64,000 nucleotides of DNA from Tolypeutes matacus (GCA_026826555.1 JAKSZT010054308.1:1806029-1870028), one strand, 5' to 3'. Shown: positions 10,438 to 21,704, counted from the stretch's first letter. A program made the numbers and translations. Notes: generated by a model not told the origin, from the letters alone.

Positions 10438-10591
10438 CCTCTAATATGTTTTTGATCTCACTATTGTGTCTTTCAAAAGCTGCTATTTTTCTATTCGCTG
10501 TAGAAAAATATATTTGCTATTTTTTAAAATCTTCTTTGTGTTTATTGTATTCTTATCTTTTTTAAAGTGCTTCCCCTTTTGTTTCTATGTT

Positions 10592-11018
10592 CTTTTTTTT
10601 TTTTAAGATTTATTTTATTTCTCTCCACCACCCACCCCCATTGTTTTTGCACTCGCTGTCTGCTCTCTGTGTCCATTCGCTGTGTGTTCTTCTGTGTCTG
10701 CTTGTCTTCTCTTTAGGCAGCACTGGGAACCGATCCTGGGACCTTTCGGAGTGGGAGAGAGGCACTCAGTCTCTTATGCCACCTCAGCTCCCTGGTCTGC
10801 TGCGTCTCTTATTGCCTCTCCTCTGTGTCTCTTTTTGTTGCGTCATCTTGCTGCACCAGTGCTCCGCTCGGGCCAGCATTCTGTGCAGGCCAGCACTCCT
10901 GCACGGGCCAGCACTCCACATGGACCAGCTTGTCTTCACCAGGAGGCCCCGGGAATTGAACCCTGGACCTCCTATATGGTAGATGGGAGTCCAGTCACTT
11001 GAGCCACATTCACTTCCC
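10592..11018 (-). repeat. tRNA-derived SINE, long two-headed type
   Basis: T run at the left; heads gaaccgatcctgggacc and ggaattgaaccctggacc; ends with gagccacattcacttccc. No clear target duplication found. Confidence 0.85.
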
Positions 11019-11940
11019 TACCTCTTGTCTTCTTGATGTCCTTTATCTCTTTAGCCATATTGTCTTTCAACTCATTGATTTGATTTAGATGAGATTTGTA
11101 TGAACCTTGTTGATTAGTTATCCCAAATCCTGTGTCTTATCTGGGGCTTTGATATATTCCTTTGTTTGGGCCATATCTTCCATTTTCTTAGTATGGCTTG
11201 TGATTTTTTTTGCTGATGTCTAGGCATCTGATTATGATGGTGAATTTACTCTGGTGCTCAATTTCTCTCTCTTGCGTAGGGATTTATTGGTGGAAGGCTG
11301 TGTATTACTGCTGTTCTTGGTTCATCCTCTTCTAGGTCTTGAAGATTATCCCTGTTAGTTGCTCAAATCTGGGCTTTGGACCCATTAATGGATTGTAGGC
11401 CCACTTCCAAAGGCCTTGGGAAGGGAGTCTGTAAAGGCCCAAAAAAGCCTCCTTATTTGTTTACTTTTATTTCCCTTGCACGCACTTCTTTGGTCTCTCA
11501 GCTCAAACCCTGGTCAGTATGTGTTCGTTGTAACTCCAACAGGAACAATGTGATCCTACCTCAAGGCTGTTCAGAGCTTTGCAAATTAAACTTTCTCAGA
11601 AGCTGCTCTCCAACCTTTGCAGGCAGACCCCTCCCTTTTTCTGGGTAGGAAATAATTTCATTCCCCACTGTGTCTTCAACAACCAGTCCCAGTCAGTAGG
11701 GAGGGTGTTTGAGAGGGTCGGATGTCTTTAGTCTCCTGCCTTCTCCTAGGGCAAACAATAGCGCAGCCCCAACCAGCCTGGAACGGTTCCTGGGACACAG
11801 CAGACCAAATTTGTTGGCCAAAAGCTGAATCAGCTTTGTGTGTGTGTGTGTGTCTCTCTCCTTTTTCCTGGGGAGGTGGACCCATGCGGCCCCCTCTGTC
11901 TGTAAACACTGACCAGAGGCCAAAGAATTCAAAGCTCTCT

Positions 11941-12480
11941 TGTATTAGTCAGCCAAAGGGATGCTAATGTGAAATACTAAAAATGGGTTGGTCTTTATAA
12001 AGGGTATTTATGTGGAGTAGAAGTTCACAGATACCAGGCCATAAAGCGTTAAGTTTCTTCTCTCACCAAAGTCCATTGCCACGTGTTGGAGCAAGACAGC
12101 TGCCGAAGTTTGCCAGGGTTCAGGCTTCTTGGGTTCCTCCCTTCCTGGGGCTGCGTTTCTTTCCAGGCTTAGCTCCTGTTTCCTCCTCAAGGTCAGTTAT
12201 AGACTATCAGGCGAACGGCTCACTTCTCTTCTCCTGGGGCCTTTTTCCCAACATCAAAATTGCTTCTCAAAAACTGCTTCAACTCTGTTCTTTGCCTTGC
12301 CTTTTATATTCGATTCCCCACCCACCAAGGGGTGGAGCTCAACGCCCTACTGATGTGGCCCAGTCAACACCCTAATCATAACTTAATCATGCCCAGATTA
12401 ACAGATCAGTTTCTTCTGATCTGCATGATCCAATTATATTTTTGGAATTCATAATTACATCAAATTGCCAGACAGCTACA
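11941..12480 (-). mobile_element. Solo LTR, MaLR/ERVL-like
   Basis: Starts tgtattagtcagcc and ends gacagctaca, i.e. TG...CA on the minus strand with the ERVL-MaLR-like terminus GACTAATACA. It contains the antisense of a CCAAATAAATACCC poly(A) region. A perfect 5-bp target duplication tctct stands at 11936-11940 and 12481-12485. It interrupts the L1 copy B 5' UTR. There is no internal proviral sequence. Confidence 0.9.
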
Positions 12481-12743
12481 TCTCTGCTCCGGGGTGGTGG
12501 TGGGGTGGTGGTGGTGGTGTTGGGCGCTGGCCACTGCATCTTTTACTCAGAGTTTTCCCACTGAGATTCTTTTCCTTTACCCTCTCTCTTCTGGGTGTTG
12601 TCCAGCCTTCCCCTGGTGTCCTAAACCCTAGAACATTTTTTTCCAGGCCATTTCTGCCTGTCTTCTAGCTGTTTTTCTGGGAGAGAAGTGAGTCCTGTGT
12701 CTTTCTAATCCTCTATCTTCCCAGAAGTCCTCTTCACTTTCTT

Positions 12744-13548
12744 TCCTTTTTTTTTTTTTTTTTTAAGATTTTATTTATTTTTCCCCACCCCCTCGTTGTT
12801 TTGCACTTGCTGTGACTGTTTGTCTTCCTTGTTTCTTTAGGAGGCACCGGGAGCCAAACTTGGGACCTCCAATGTGAGAGGGAGGCACTTAATCGCTTGA
12901 GCCACTTCCACTCCTGGCTTTCTTGTGTCTCTCATTATGTTTTTCCTCCCCGTGTCTCTTGTTGCGTCATCTTGTTGTGCCAGCTCACCGCACCTGCCTG
13001 TCACATCAGCTTGCTGTCTTCTTTATTTTATTTTATTTTTTTTATTTTTTTTTTTTACCAGGAGGTCCCGGGGATCGAACCCGGGTCTCTCCATATGGTA
13101 GACGGACGCCGAACCTCTTGAGCCACATCCGTTTCCCTATTTTTTTTTTTTTTAAGATTTTTTATTTATTTATTCATTTATCCCCCTTGCTGCTTGTGCT
13201 CGCTGGGTCAGCTAACCACGCCGTGGGGGCAGGCTTGCCTTCACCAGGAGGCCCCGGGAACCGAACCCGGGGCCTCCCATATGGTAAACGGGAGCCCTAC
13301 TGATTGAGCCACAGCCGCTTCCCATGCTGTCTTCTTTAGGAGGCACCAGGAACCTCCGCTCCCTGCTTTGATGTGTCTCTCGTTATGTTTTCCTTCTTGT
13401 GTCTCTTGCTGCATCATTTTGTTGTGTCAACTTTCCACACCCGCCCGTCATGCCAGCTTGCTGTCTTCTTTAGGAGGCACTGGTAACCAAACCAGGGACC
13501 TCCCATGTGGTAGGTGGGAGCTCAATCGCTTGACCCACATCTGCTTCC
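12744..13548 (-). repeat. Long two-headed SINE carrying other SINEs inside it
   Basis: Outer target duplication is ttcactttcttt (12732-12743) and tcactttcttt (from 13551). The outer SINE is split at gctgtcttcttta (13013-13025), which repeats at 13326-13338; the sequence between is a later insertion. Confidence 0.88.
13026..13325 (-). repeat. Two SINEs nested inside the outer SINE
   Basis: 13026-13136 is the short single-headed type (gggatcgaacccgggtc) and 13137-13323 is the GC-rich 180-bp type (gggaaccgaacccggggcc). Both point the same way as the host SINE. Confidence 0.85.
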
Positions 13549-13850
13549 CCTCACTTTCTTTAAGTCTTTCAAATGGTCACCCCCCACAACTCTGCCCCAA
13601 CTCTGATCCTCTTTATCCTGCTATTCTTTTCTTTTTTTTTCTTTTCTGTAGCATTTATCGTCTTTAACATACTATACAATTTACTTATTTTTATTGTTTA
13701 TATCATTCTTTCCCACCAAAAAGGAAGTTCCACAAAAGCAGGGGATTTTACTTGTTTCTTTTGATCAGTGCATTATCTCCAGTGTCTAAAACAGAATCTG
13801 GTACAGAGTAGATGCTCAATAAGTATTTGTTGAATGAAGAATAAAGAAAG
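13549..13850 (+). mobile_element. L2 3'-end relic
   Basis: Contains the diverged L2 3' signature: ...gcaggggattttacttg..., ccagtgtctaaaacag and gatgctcaataagtatttgttgaatga at 13762-13848. The SINE stack and L1 copy B sit at its left. Confidence 0.65.
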
Positions 13851-14202
13851 TGGCATTTGTGATGGGTTATGAAGGATAAGTAAAACTGTATAAGGTAAAG
13901 ATGAAGGTAATAGATCATTTAAGGCTTTTAGAAACAAATGTATTGACATAGAGAAGTGAAATGTTTAGCCAGAAAACAGTAACAGTCCAATTTGACTGCT
14001 TAGTTATTGATTACAGAACTTATCAATGACAAATCTGGGGCTAACATCTTATTTCTTGAGGGTCTCATTCTCTTTTCACTATACTTCATGGCTATATTCC
14101 ATATGGCAGACAGAGGCTGGACTTAATGATTAAACTGTCAAAGAGATTATAACAAAAGTAATGCTAACAAATGTAAAGAACTGTAGTAAAAATGTTCTAC
14201 TT
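13851..14202. other. Intronic sequence, nothing recognised
   Basis: No coding exon with splice borders, no RNA gene and no repeat that I can name. Confidence 0.5.
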
Positions 14203-14629
14203 GGGAAGTGGATGTGGCTCAAGCAATTGGGCTTCCATCTACCATATAGGAGGTCCAGGGTTCGATTCCCAGGGCCTCCTGGTGAAAAGCAATCTGGCCC
14301 ACGCGGAGAGTCGGCCCATGCAGAGAGCTAACCCGTGTGGAGTGCTGGCCCGCGCAGAGAGCTGGTGCAGCAAGATGACACAACAAAAAGAGACACAGAA
14401 GAGAGACAATAAGAGACACAGAAGAACAGGGAGCTGAGGTGGCGTAAGAGATAGAGTAGCCTCTCTCCACTCTGGAAGGTCCCAGGATTGGTTTCTGGTG
14501 CCGCCTAAAGAGAAGACAAACAGACACAGAGGAATACACAGAGAGCAGACAGTGAGTGCAAAACAATGAGGGGTGGGGGGTGGGGGGGGAATAAATAAAT
14601 AAAAATCTTTACCAAAAAAAAAAAAAAAA
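14203..14629 (+). repeat. tRNA-derived SINE, long two-headed type
   Basis: Head ggaagtggatgtggctca, B-box-like ggttcgattcccagg, tail of As. Perfect target duplication gttctactt at 14194-14202 and 14630-14638. Confidence 0.92.
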
Positions 14630-14758
14630 GTTCTACTTATACTTTTAAACCATTTTACTTCAAATGGTTAGGAATCCTTATCACTGTTTAGCTTTATGTT
14701 CCAATAAAGTTTGCTGGCTGGTTTTATGTCTATTATTTAAGTGTATTTCTTTTCCTAC

Positions 14759-15225
14759 TGTGGTGGTTTGGGGCTGTATGTACCCAAGAAAAACATGTTC
14801 TTAAACGTAATCCATTCATGTGGATGTGAACCCATTGTAAGTAGGACTTTTTGATGAGGTTACTTCAGTTAAGGTGTGGCCCACCTCAATCTGATGGTTC
14901 TTAATCCTATTACTGGAGTCCTTTATAAGCAGAATGAAATACAGACAAATAGAGAGAGCAGCCAGGTGCTGAAATTAATTGAAACCTGGAAGAGAAGGGA
15001 GAGGCCACCATATTCACTATTCACTCCCATGTGACAGAGGAGCCAAGGCCCAAGGATCACCAGCAGCCAGCCTCAGGATTCCAGTCTTTGGGAAGAAAGC
15101 CTCACCTTGATGACACCTTGATTTGTACTTTTCTTTTAGACTCAAAACTGTGAGCTAATAAAATTTCCATTGTTTAAGCCATCCTATTGCATGATATTTG
15201 CTTGATCAGCTAAGAAACTAAAACA
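14759..15225 (+). mobile_element. Older MaLR-like LTR
   Basis: Runs from tgtggtggtttggggc to aagaaactaaaaca, giving TG...CA ends with a MaLR-like tail. An aataaaatttcc poly(A)-signal region lies 60-70 bases before the end. No clean target duplication is visible, suggesting more age than the other LTRs here. Confidence 0.7.
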
Positions 15226-15308
15226 TCTAGTATGTGCTTTCTATATTTATATCCTGATATATAGAATAATTACTCTAGTCTCTTTAACCCTAGAATAATT
15301 AGTTTTAC

Positions 15309-15445
15309 CTCTCGGTAGGTTTTCACTACTCCTGGGATGTCATAGAAGATTGTTGCTGTTCCTGGACTCCTGGCCACTCCTACCCCAGTGACAATGTCTG
15401 TCTGTAGAATATGGTCAGTGGAAATCATCCATATCCCTGGTTCAC
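15309..15445 (-). CDS. NUP210L: NUP210L exon (3'-most in window)
   Basis: 137 nt. Acceptor cctag at the right and donor gtaaaa at the left. Encodes EPGIWMISTDHILQ...GVVKTYRE, the segment that in NUP210 reads like a BIG2-type fold (TG-V-VARSPGTATI). The first two bases complete a glycine codon begun in the previous exon. The exon ends on a full codon. The next exon downstream is not in the window. Confidence 0.9.
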
Positions 15446-16533
15446 CTAGGAAAACACAAGAAAAGCACTTGGCTGCAACCTTTGATATAAATTGATGCTC
15501 ACTCTAACTTTAATCAGATTCCAAAACAGTAGACCAAGCATACATATATCTCTTCCCAGGAGTAACACCCAGCTTTGAGTATGACTTTGTTTTCTGAATG
15601 TCAGGTCTTTCCATATATATCAGCAAATATGTGTCAGCAAAGTACAGTAAGACCTACTAACCTTCAGGATCAAATGAGGAGCGACTTAGATGGAGAATGT
15701 ACCTGTTCTCCTTAGGAAAAAGAAAAACCCTTTTTACATACAGGGATAACTCTCTAATTAAGCTTTGTTTAGACCTGTTAAGATTGAGTCTGCTTTGAGC
15801 TACTGATTGATGCCAGCAGAAGTCTGCAAGAAAGTGCCAACTGGCAGGAAAGTGAGTTTGTTTACTTTGGCTTAAGTCTTAAGGTGACAGAAGGATTGCC
15901 AAAGATTAGGTTAGATGACTGATTATGGCATGTGGCCCTTAAGCTTTCTTACCAAGTGGTATGGATTTGGGATGACCCCCCCCCCCAATTCTAGAATGCA
16001 AGACTGAGTAACAATCCTGACAAAATCCTAGCAAAAGAGAATTAAAAAGCCCTAGCTTTATTGAGAGGAGACTTAGAATCATGGGATTGTAACTCTGCCA
16101 ACCTTAAAGTAGGTTTAACTCACTGGCCCTGGATTCCATTATGGCAGTGGTTGCTTGCAAGTTGGTTCTTACATGATAGGAGGATTTGACCTAAGTTGAA
16201 TAGAGCTCCATTTGTATCAATGCCAACATATATAGTTAATGTTAAAGTCATGCCCAACACTACATCACTTTACCTTAATATATATATATATATCCATAGT
16301 TCCCAGAAAAGGTTGCAAAGCTAAAACCACACACTGCACCAGCCAGTTTTACTTGGATGTATTATATGGATATATACACCAAGCAGTGCACACCTCTTTG
16401 GGATGCGCTGTCTATTAGCCCAAAGAATTAATACTGTCACTTTCTAACTGAGGACTGATATTTTTGAGCTTGTGATTTAACCCAATAGTACTTCATAGAA
16501 CAGAAGCTGTTTTGCTGATCAAAAGTAGATTAG
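15446..16533. other. Intronic sequence, nothing recognised
   Basis: No splice-bordered ORF or named repeat; a short ta run at 16280-16292 and a C run at 15977-15987. Confidence 0.5.
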
Positions 16534-16705
16534 CGGAAGCGGCTGTGGCTCAATCGGTGGGGCTCCCGTTTGCCATATGGGAGGCCCCGGGTTCAGTTCC
16601 CGGGGCCTCCTGGTGAAGGCAAGCCCGCCCGCACGGCGTGGTTAGCTGACCCAGCGAGCACAAGCAGCAAGGGGGGGATAAATGAATAAATAAATAAAAT
16701 CTTTA
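16534..16705 (+). repeat. tRNA-derived SINE, GC-rich ~180-bp type, abutting the gap
   Basis: Head cggaagcggctgtggctca; tail aaataaataaataaaatcttta runs into the N run. The A tail and right target copy are lost in the gap. Confidence 0.9.
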
Positions 16706-16805
16706 NNNNNNNNNNNNNNNNNNNNNNNNNNNNNNNNNNNNNNNNNNNNNNNNNNNNNNNNNNNNNNNNNNNNNNNNNNNNNNNNNNNNNNNNNNNNNNN
16801 NNNNN
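16706..16805. other. Assembly gap, 100 N
   Basis: Exactly 100 Ns, a conventional placeholder, so the true length is unknown. A poly-A side on the left and a poly-T side on the right suggest missing homopolymer/inverted-SINE sequence. Confidence 0.98.
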
Positions 16806-16836
<31 letters not shown>

Positions 16837-16914
16837 GGGAGGTACCGGGAATCGAACCCCGGTCTCTCCATATGGTAGACGGACGCCGAACCTCTTGAGC
16901 CACATCCGTTTCCC
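16806..16914 (-). repeat. Short single-headed SINE, opposite orientation, abutting the gap
   Basis: T run 16806-16833, then gggaatcgaaccccggtctc and right end gagccacatccgtttccc. Confidence 0.88.
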
Positions 16915-17386
16915 TAAGGCCAAACTTTATCAGTGATGATGTATTAGGAGTAGACCTTCAAGTATATCTTACGAAACAGTGTACACGCAACTGGATCTTA
17001 GAACTAAAGCCTTATTGCCCTTTCCTTCATTTAATTTCATCCGTCTTGCTCTTCAGTCTAGCAGTTATCCTCCTTCAAGGGCTGGGAACAGAGATGAAGG
17101 CACCGAGTTCTGCATTGTCTACACAACACAGCATAGAGCTGCACACTCAGTAGGCACCTGAGAAGTGTTACTGGCTGACTATCACTTCACTGGCTATTTA
17201 GAGAAATGAACATTATACTGAACTGTCAGGCACATGTTTAAATGATAAAACACACAAAAGTATTTTCTTCCTCAGAAAGGCCCTCAGGTTTTGAATAATT
17301 GGGGGAAAAAACCTCTAAGGGATGAGTTGCTTTCTAATCCTCAGAACTGTCAGTGTGTAAGGTTGAGAAAGAGAGGGTGCACAGAC
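16915..17386. other. Intronic sequence, nothing recognised
   Basis: No repeat or exon recognised before the exon donor at 17386. Confidence 0.5.
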
Positions 17387-17604
17387 CATGCTGGTTGACG
17401 AGGTGAGTACTGAAGCAGATGACATCTCCGACAAAGGTAAGCTTGGTGTCTGGCTCAATGGCATGCTCTACAGCAACAGGTATGTAATCTGCCATGCCTG
17501 GATGTCTCCGGTCCCAGAGCCCTACCAATGTCACCCCTCTGTTCACAGCCTGGGCCATGTAAGTATAGTTCCTATTTCCTGGTCCAATAAGCAGTAGGTC
17601 ATCT
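17387..17604 (-). CDS. NUP210L: NUP210L exon
   Basis: 218 nt encoding (R)DDLLLIGPGNRNYTYMAQAV...FVGDVICFSTHLVNQH(G). Acceptor tttcag. The donor reads gtctgt, weaker than the gtaagt/gtgagt of the other exons. It is fixed by the paralogue alignment and by phase (one base left over, completed by the next exon). Sequon at N-Y-T. Belongs to the lumenal repeat domain. Confidence 0.88.
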
Positions 17605-18028
17605 CTGAAAGTAGATATGAAAGATAGAAATCTCTGAAAAGGGTCAATAGTCAAGAAACCGTTCTGGGGGCAGAACCTATCACAACATTTTACATTCAAC
17701 AGCTCAAAAGTTCAGAAAGAATTCCATAATGGAGAGTGAGCAAGGCCAGAGATCAGGTCTATTACCTTTGTTAGTGCCCAGTAAAGCTCTTTGATGATAA
17801 CACTCCAGTTACCTCCCTACAGGTCCTTCTGTAAAACTGGGATTTAAAACATGAAATTGTTTTCTAATTAAACAAGTAATACCATTCTTTAACTGAGTCT
17901 GGTCTTTTTTCCCTTCTTATCGGAAGAAATAAAGATCAGATTCCCCGTACAGAATGTCAGAGGAGTATACTAGCCTGATCTACAAGATTTTTACCACAGT
18001 GTCAACACCATTCCCTTGACTTCCATAC
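17605..18028. other. Intronic sequence, nothing recognised
   Basis: Short intron; no element recognised. Confidence 0.5.
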
Positions 18029-18204
18029 CTGTTCAGAGCCAGATAAAGCTGGGTATTGTGTGTGTGGAATTTCTCTCCGATGCTATTATAAAACTGAACA
18101 ATGAAGGTGAGAGACATGCCCAAGGGAAAGGCTGATAGGGTCCTTCCTTGGGCTGTATACAGCTTGGGTTGGCTGCTCATTCGTAGGTATGTCACTGGTG
18201 CTAC
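18029..18204 (-). CDS. NUP210L: NUP210L exon
   Basis: 176 nt encoding VAPVTYLRMSSQPKLYTAQG...NTQLYLALN plus two bases of an arginine codon. Acceptor cccacag, donor gtatgg. VTYLR and the following PLGMSLTF are gp210-family landmarks. Confidence 0.92.
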
Positions 18205-18574
18205 CTGTGGGAGACAAAACCTACTGGTACAGAGAAGGATGAGTTGGAGGAGAGCTGTGACCATATTCTGAGATTTAAAATCAATGATAAACAGAGAGTG
18301 GTATTCCTTTTCCATTTGAAACAGCTCTTAATTTGAGATGACTTACATTGGAGGAAAAAAGAGATATGATAGTACAGGAAATAGATTTTTAATTATTAAA
18401 GCTGTGAGAATGTGAAGAGAAGCTAGAGCTTTTTGAGGAAAGGACTACCATTCTGTGCAGAGTATTCAAAATTTGTTCTTGAATAAATGATCATTTTTCA
18501 GGACTACTATAGATCATGTTTTCACACTGTAGAAAATATTTATGATATAGTCAGAAGTTCAAAAGATGGTTTGA

Positions 18575-18761
18575 GGGAGGCGGCTGTGGCTCAATCAGTG
18601 GGGCTCCCGTTTGCCATATGGGAGGCCCCGGGTTCGGTTCCCGGGGCCTCCTGGTGAAGGCAGGCCCGCCCGCACGGCGTGGTTAGCTGACCCAGTGAGC
18701 ACAAGCAGCAAGGGGGGGATAAATGAATGAATAAATAAAATATTTAAAAAAAAAAAAAAAA
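18575..18761 (+). repeat. tRNA-derived SINE, GC-rich ~180-bp type
   Basis: Head ggaggcggctgtggctca, B-box-like gggttcggttcccgggg, tail gaataaataaaa then As. Target duplication aaaagatggtttga at both ends. Confidence 0.92.
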
Positions 18762-18896
18762 AAAAGATGGTTTGAATCCTAGCATTACCACTTCATAGCC
18801 TCATTCAGCTGTTTTGGGTCTCAGATTTCTTATCAGTTAAATGGCAGTAATAATGCCTACTTCATAAGGATTTCGTGGTGGTTAAAAGAGAGAATG

Positions 18897-19074
18897 GGAA
18901 GCGGCTGTGGCTCAATCAGTAGGGCTCCCGTTTACCATATGGGAGGCCCCGGGTTCGGTTCCCGGGGCGTCCTGGTGAAGGCAAGCCCGCCCGCACGGCG
19001 TGGTTAGCTGACCCAGCGAGCACAAGCAGCAAGGGGGGGAATAAATGAATAAATAAATAAAATCTTAAAAAAAA
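18897..19074 (+). repeat. tRNA-derived SINE, GC-rich ~180-bp type
   Basis: Same type as 18575-18761. Target duplication agagaatg at 18889-18896 and after the A tail at about 19076-19083. Confidence 0.92.
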
Positions 19075-19135
19075 AAGAGAATGTACATAAAAGGACCTAC
19101 ATAGTGGCTTGAATATAGTAGATGCCTAATGCCTA

Positions 19136-19473
19136 AAAAATTTTTGAGTTGGACTGACTTATCTCTAAGGTCCTTTGCAATTCTAATAACAAAGCCTAAT
19201 TTTGATAGCAATAGTTTTACAATCCTCCCATATTAATCCTTTTGTCAAAGCTGATCAGAAGACATACCAATTTGAGGCTAATCCCTTTTATAATAGGGAC
19301 TCTAATGTCTACTTAAATTTGATGGTTTATAACCACGTCAAGATTGATCTTTTATCTTAAAGGTTCATTTCTGACTTTCAGAGAAGTTACTAGTTCTTAA
19401 AAAAAAAACAAACAAATTTGCTTCTTAAGACAATGGTATTCCTTTTATTTTTGAGTAAGTCCCTGAAACTCAC
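19136..19473. other. Intronic sequence, nothing recognised
   Basis: AT-rich, no splice-bordered ORF, no repeat recognised. Confidence 0.5.
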
Positions 19474-19648
19474 CTGAACTCCAGTTATGGTTGTCTGGTT
19501 GACTCCAAAAGGTTCTATAGAAGTGACTTCCAACACAGCAGTACCTGCAATGGAACCAGCTTTCAGGAGCCCTTCACCATCCTCCTCGATGACAGATGAG
19601 TTAGGGAAACACTTGAGAACACGTGAACTCACAAAGGCAGCTCCTTCC
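19474..19648 (-). CDS. NUP210L: NUP210L exon
   Basis: 175 nt. Acceptor ccctag, donor gtgagt. Encodes (R)EGAAFVSSRVLKCFPNSSVI... to EPFGVNQTTITGVQ. The first base completes the arginine codon from the upstream exon. Sequons NSS and NQT. EPFGVNQT is a strongly conserved gp210-family motif. Confidence 0.93.
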
Positions 19649-19904
19649 CTAGGGAACAAATGGAGCAAGTGGAATTTCTTGGGGGCTCTGTTTGACCAGA
19701 GAGAAAGGAGGAAAAGTTGTCAGGGTCACTGTTAAAGGCTGTACTCTAAGGAAACTGCTTGTCATTTTCCAGGTTATATGCTTATTTGTTCCTCAGGTAA
19801 AAATATGCCTGTGGATTATGCTTACCTCTTTAAAAATCGAACCCTATTAGATATTTATCATTTAAAAAGTATTCAGCCAAAGTAATTGAAAACAGGTATT
19901 CAAA

Positions 19905-20372
19905 TTAATACTTGTACACGATGTTCATAACAGCACTATTTACAGTAGCCAAAAGGTAGAAACAACCCAAGTGTTTATCAGTGGATGAGTGGATAAATAA
20001 TGGAATATTATTCAGTCATAAAAAGTAATGAAGTATATGCTACAATGTGTATGAACCTTGAAAACTTTATGATAAGTGAAAGCCAGATGCAAAAGGTCAC
20101 AAATTGTATGGTTCCATTTATTTAAAATACCCATAACAGTTAAATCCATAGAGACAGCAAGCAGATTGGTTGCTAGGGCCAGGGGGGAGGGAGAAATGGG
20201 GAGTAAATGCCTAATAGGTATGGGGTCTCCTTTGGGGGTGATGAGAAAGTTTTGGACTAGATAGAGGTGATGCTTGCACAGCATTGTGAATGTAGTACCT
20301 GCCAATGAACTGTATACTTTAAAATGGTTAATTTTATGTTATGTACATTTCACTTCAATTTAAAAATTATTT
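19905..20372 (+). mobile_element. Old L1 3' end
   Basis: Reads ORF2 tail (caacccaagtgtttatcagtgg, ggaatattattcagtcataaa) into an L1M-like 3' UTR (tgtatactttaaaatggtta). Diverged, 5'-truncated. Confidence 0.78.
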
Positions 20373-20468
20373 TGGGCCTAGAAAAGTCTAGGATAGTTCT
20401 TTCCATGCGCAGGGTTTTAACGAAGGTCTTGAAGTTAGAAGCTGGCCCTTCTTTCTCCTCCCTTTTTA

Positions 20469-20561
<93 letters not shown>

Positions 20562-21015
20562 CTATAATAAGAAAATTATCTTTACTCAAATATTGACTTT
20601 GGTATAATCCCAAGGGGATTGTTACAACTACAAATCAGTAGTCTGCCTAACTTCTAATTAACCTAAAATCTTCCACAATACTCTTCCAAAATGAATGAGG
20701 CACTTAAAATGTATCTAGCTCTAGGTGTTCTAGAATATATAACCTGGCATTAGCCCCACCTGTGACCACCAGGGCCTGGGCATGTGGCAAAGTTCACACT
20801 TACCACAACCTCTGTATTACTTAGAAATTGGGTTTCAAAATATTGTGAAATTTCTGATTTTAGTTCTGGTAACCTGAAAAGAGATTTGTGAACAAAGAAC
20901 CTATAATATTATATTAGCAATCCAGGTCTTTCACCTCCTAGTTAAGTGCTCTTTCCTCTATCCTATACTCAATCAGAGAACGAAAGCCAAAATAAAGATG
21001 AAAAAAAAAAATCAG
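20562..21015. other. Intron; only a spurious exon-like interval
   Basis: 20804-20873 has AG/GT borders and 23 open codons, but its phase does not fit its neighbours. The rest is not recognised. Confidence 0.5.
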
Positions 21016-21201
21016 GGAAGCGGCTGTGGCTCAATCAGTAGGGCTCCCGTTTACCACATGGGAGGCCCCGGGTTCGTTTCCCAGGGCCTCCTGGTGGGGG
21101 CAGGCCCGCCCGCGTGGTGTGGTTGGCTGACCTGGTGAGCACAAGCAGTGGGAGCGGGGGGGGATGGATGAATAAATAAATAAAATCTTTAAAAAAAAAA
21201 A
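21016..21201 (+). repeat. tRNA-derived SINE, GC-rich ~180-bp type
   Basis: Head ggaagcggctgtggctca; target repeat aaaaaaaatcag before the head and at the end of the A tail. Confidence 0.9.
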
Positions 21202-21325
21202 ATCAGTCCCAAATTAGAGGTAGAGAAAGTTATTTGTGCCATACAAATGGTAATTTTTCTTTTGAATTCTAATAATAATAAGGGCATTTACCTTTTAACC
21301 TGAGAATTACTGGGCAAACTGTTTC

Positions 21326-21704
21326 TTTTTTTTTTTTTTTTTTTAAGATTTATTTACTTATTTCCCACCCCCTTGTTGTTTGTGCTTGCTGTCTGCTCTC
21401 TGTGTCCATCTGTTGTGTGCTCTCTGTGTCTGTTTGTCTTCTCTTTAGGAGGCACTGGGAACTGAACCTGGGACCTCCCATGTGGGTGATAGGTGCTCAA
21501 TTGCTTGAGCCACCTCAGCTCCCTGCTTGGTTGTGTCTTTTATTGTCTTTCCTCTTTGTGTCTCTTTGTTGCACTAGCTTGCTGTGCCTGCCCATTGCAC
21601 CAGCTCGCTGTCTTGTCTGTCTTCTCCAGGAGGCACCAAGAACCGAACCTGGGACCTCCCATGTGGTAGGTGGGAGCTCAATCGCTTGAGCCACATCTGC
21701 TTCC
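21326..21704 (-). repeat. tRNA-derived SINE, two-headed type
   Basis: T run at the left, heads gggaactgaacctgggacc and agaaccgaacctgggacc, right end gagccacatctgcttccc. Confidence 0.88.

Larger units (their letters stand above)
5691..12730 (-). mobile_element. L1 copy B, 5' part through ORF1 into ORF2, heavily interrupted
   Basis: Read on the minus strand: 5' tip near 12728 (ggacttctgggaagatag), 5' UTR down to about 11200, ORF1 at 11100-8540 with the RNA-binding part at 9434-9780, then the ORF2 endonuclease region at 7860-5870 (IDKLGHK-like at about 5975-6005). It stops at 5691, where L1 copy A begins. Stops and frameshifts are frequent, so it is dead. Six SINEs, one LTR, one retrogene and one processed pseudogene lie inside. 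Confidence 0.8.
18540..19135 (+). mobile_element. MIR relic split by two SINEs
   Basis: Outside the two SINEs the sequence reads ggtttgaatcctagcattacca, cagatttcttatcagttaaatgg and acctacatagtggcttgaatata: the order of a MIR SINE (+ strand), heavily diverged. It is one of the oldest recognisable layers here. Confidence 0.7.

Noticed and set aside
16593..16923. Minus-strand ORFs through the N run
   Set aside because: SINE sequence and Ns; no gene.
20804..20873. An additional NUP210L coding exon
   Set aside because: Good splice borders and an open frame, but its phase conflicts with both neighbours, which join perfectly without it. Kept only as a low-interest finding.
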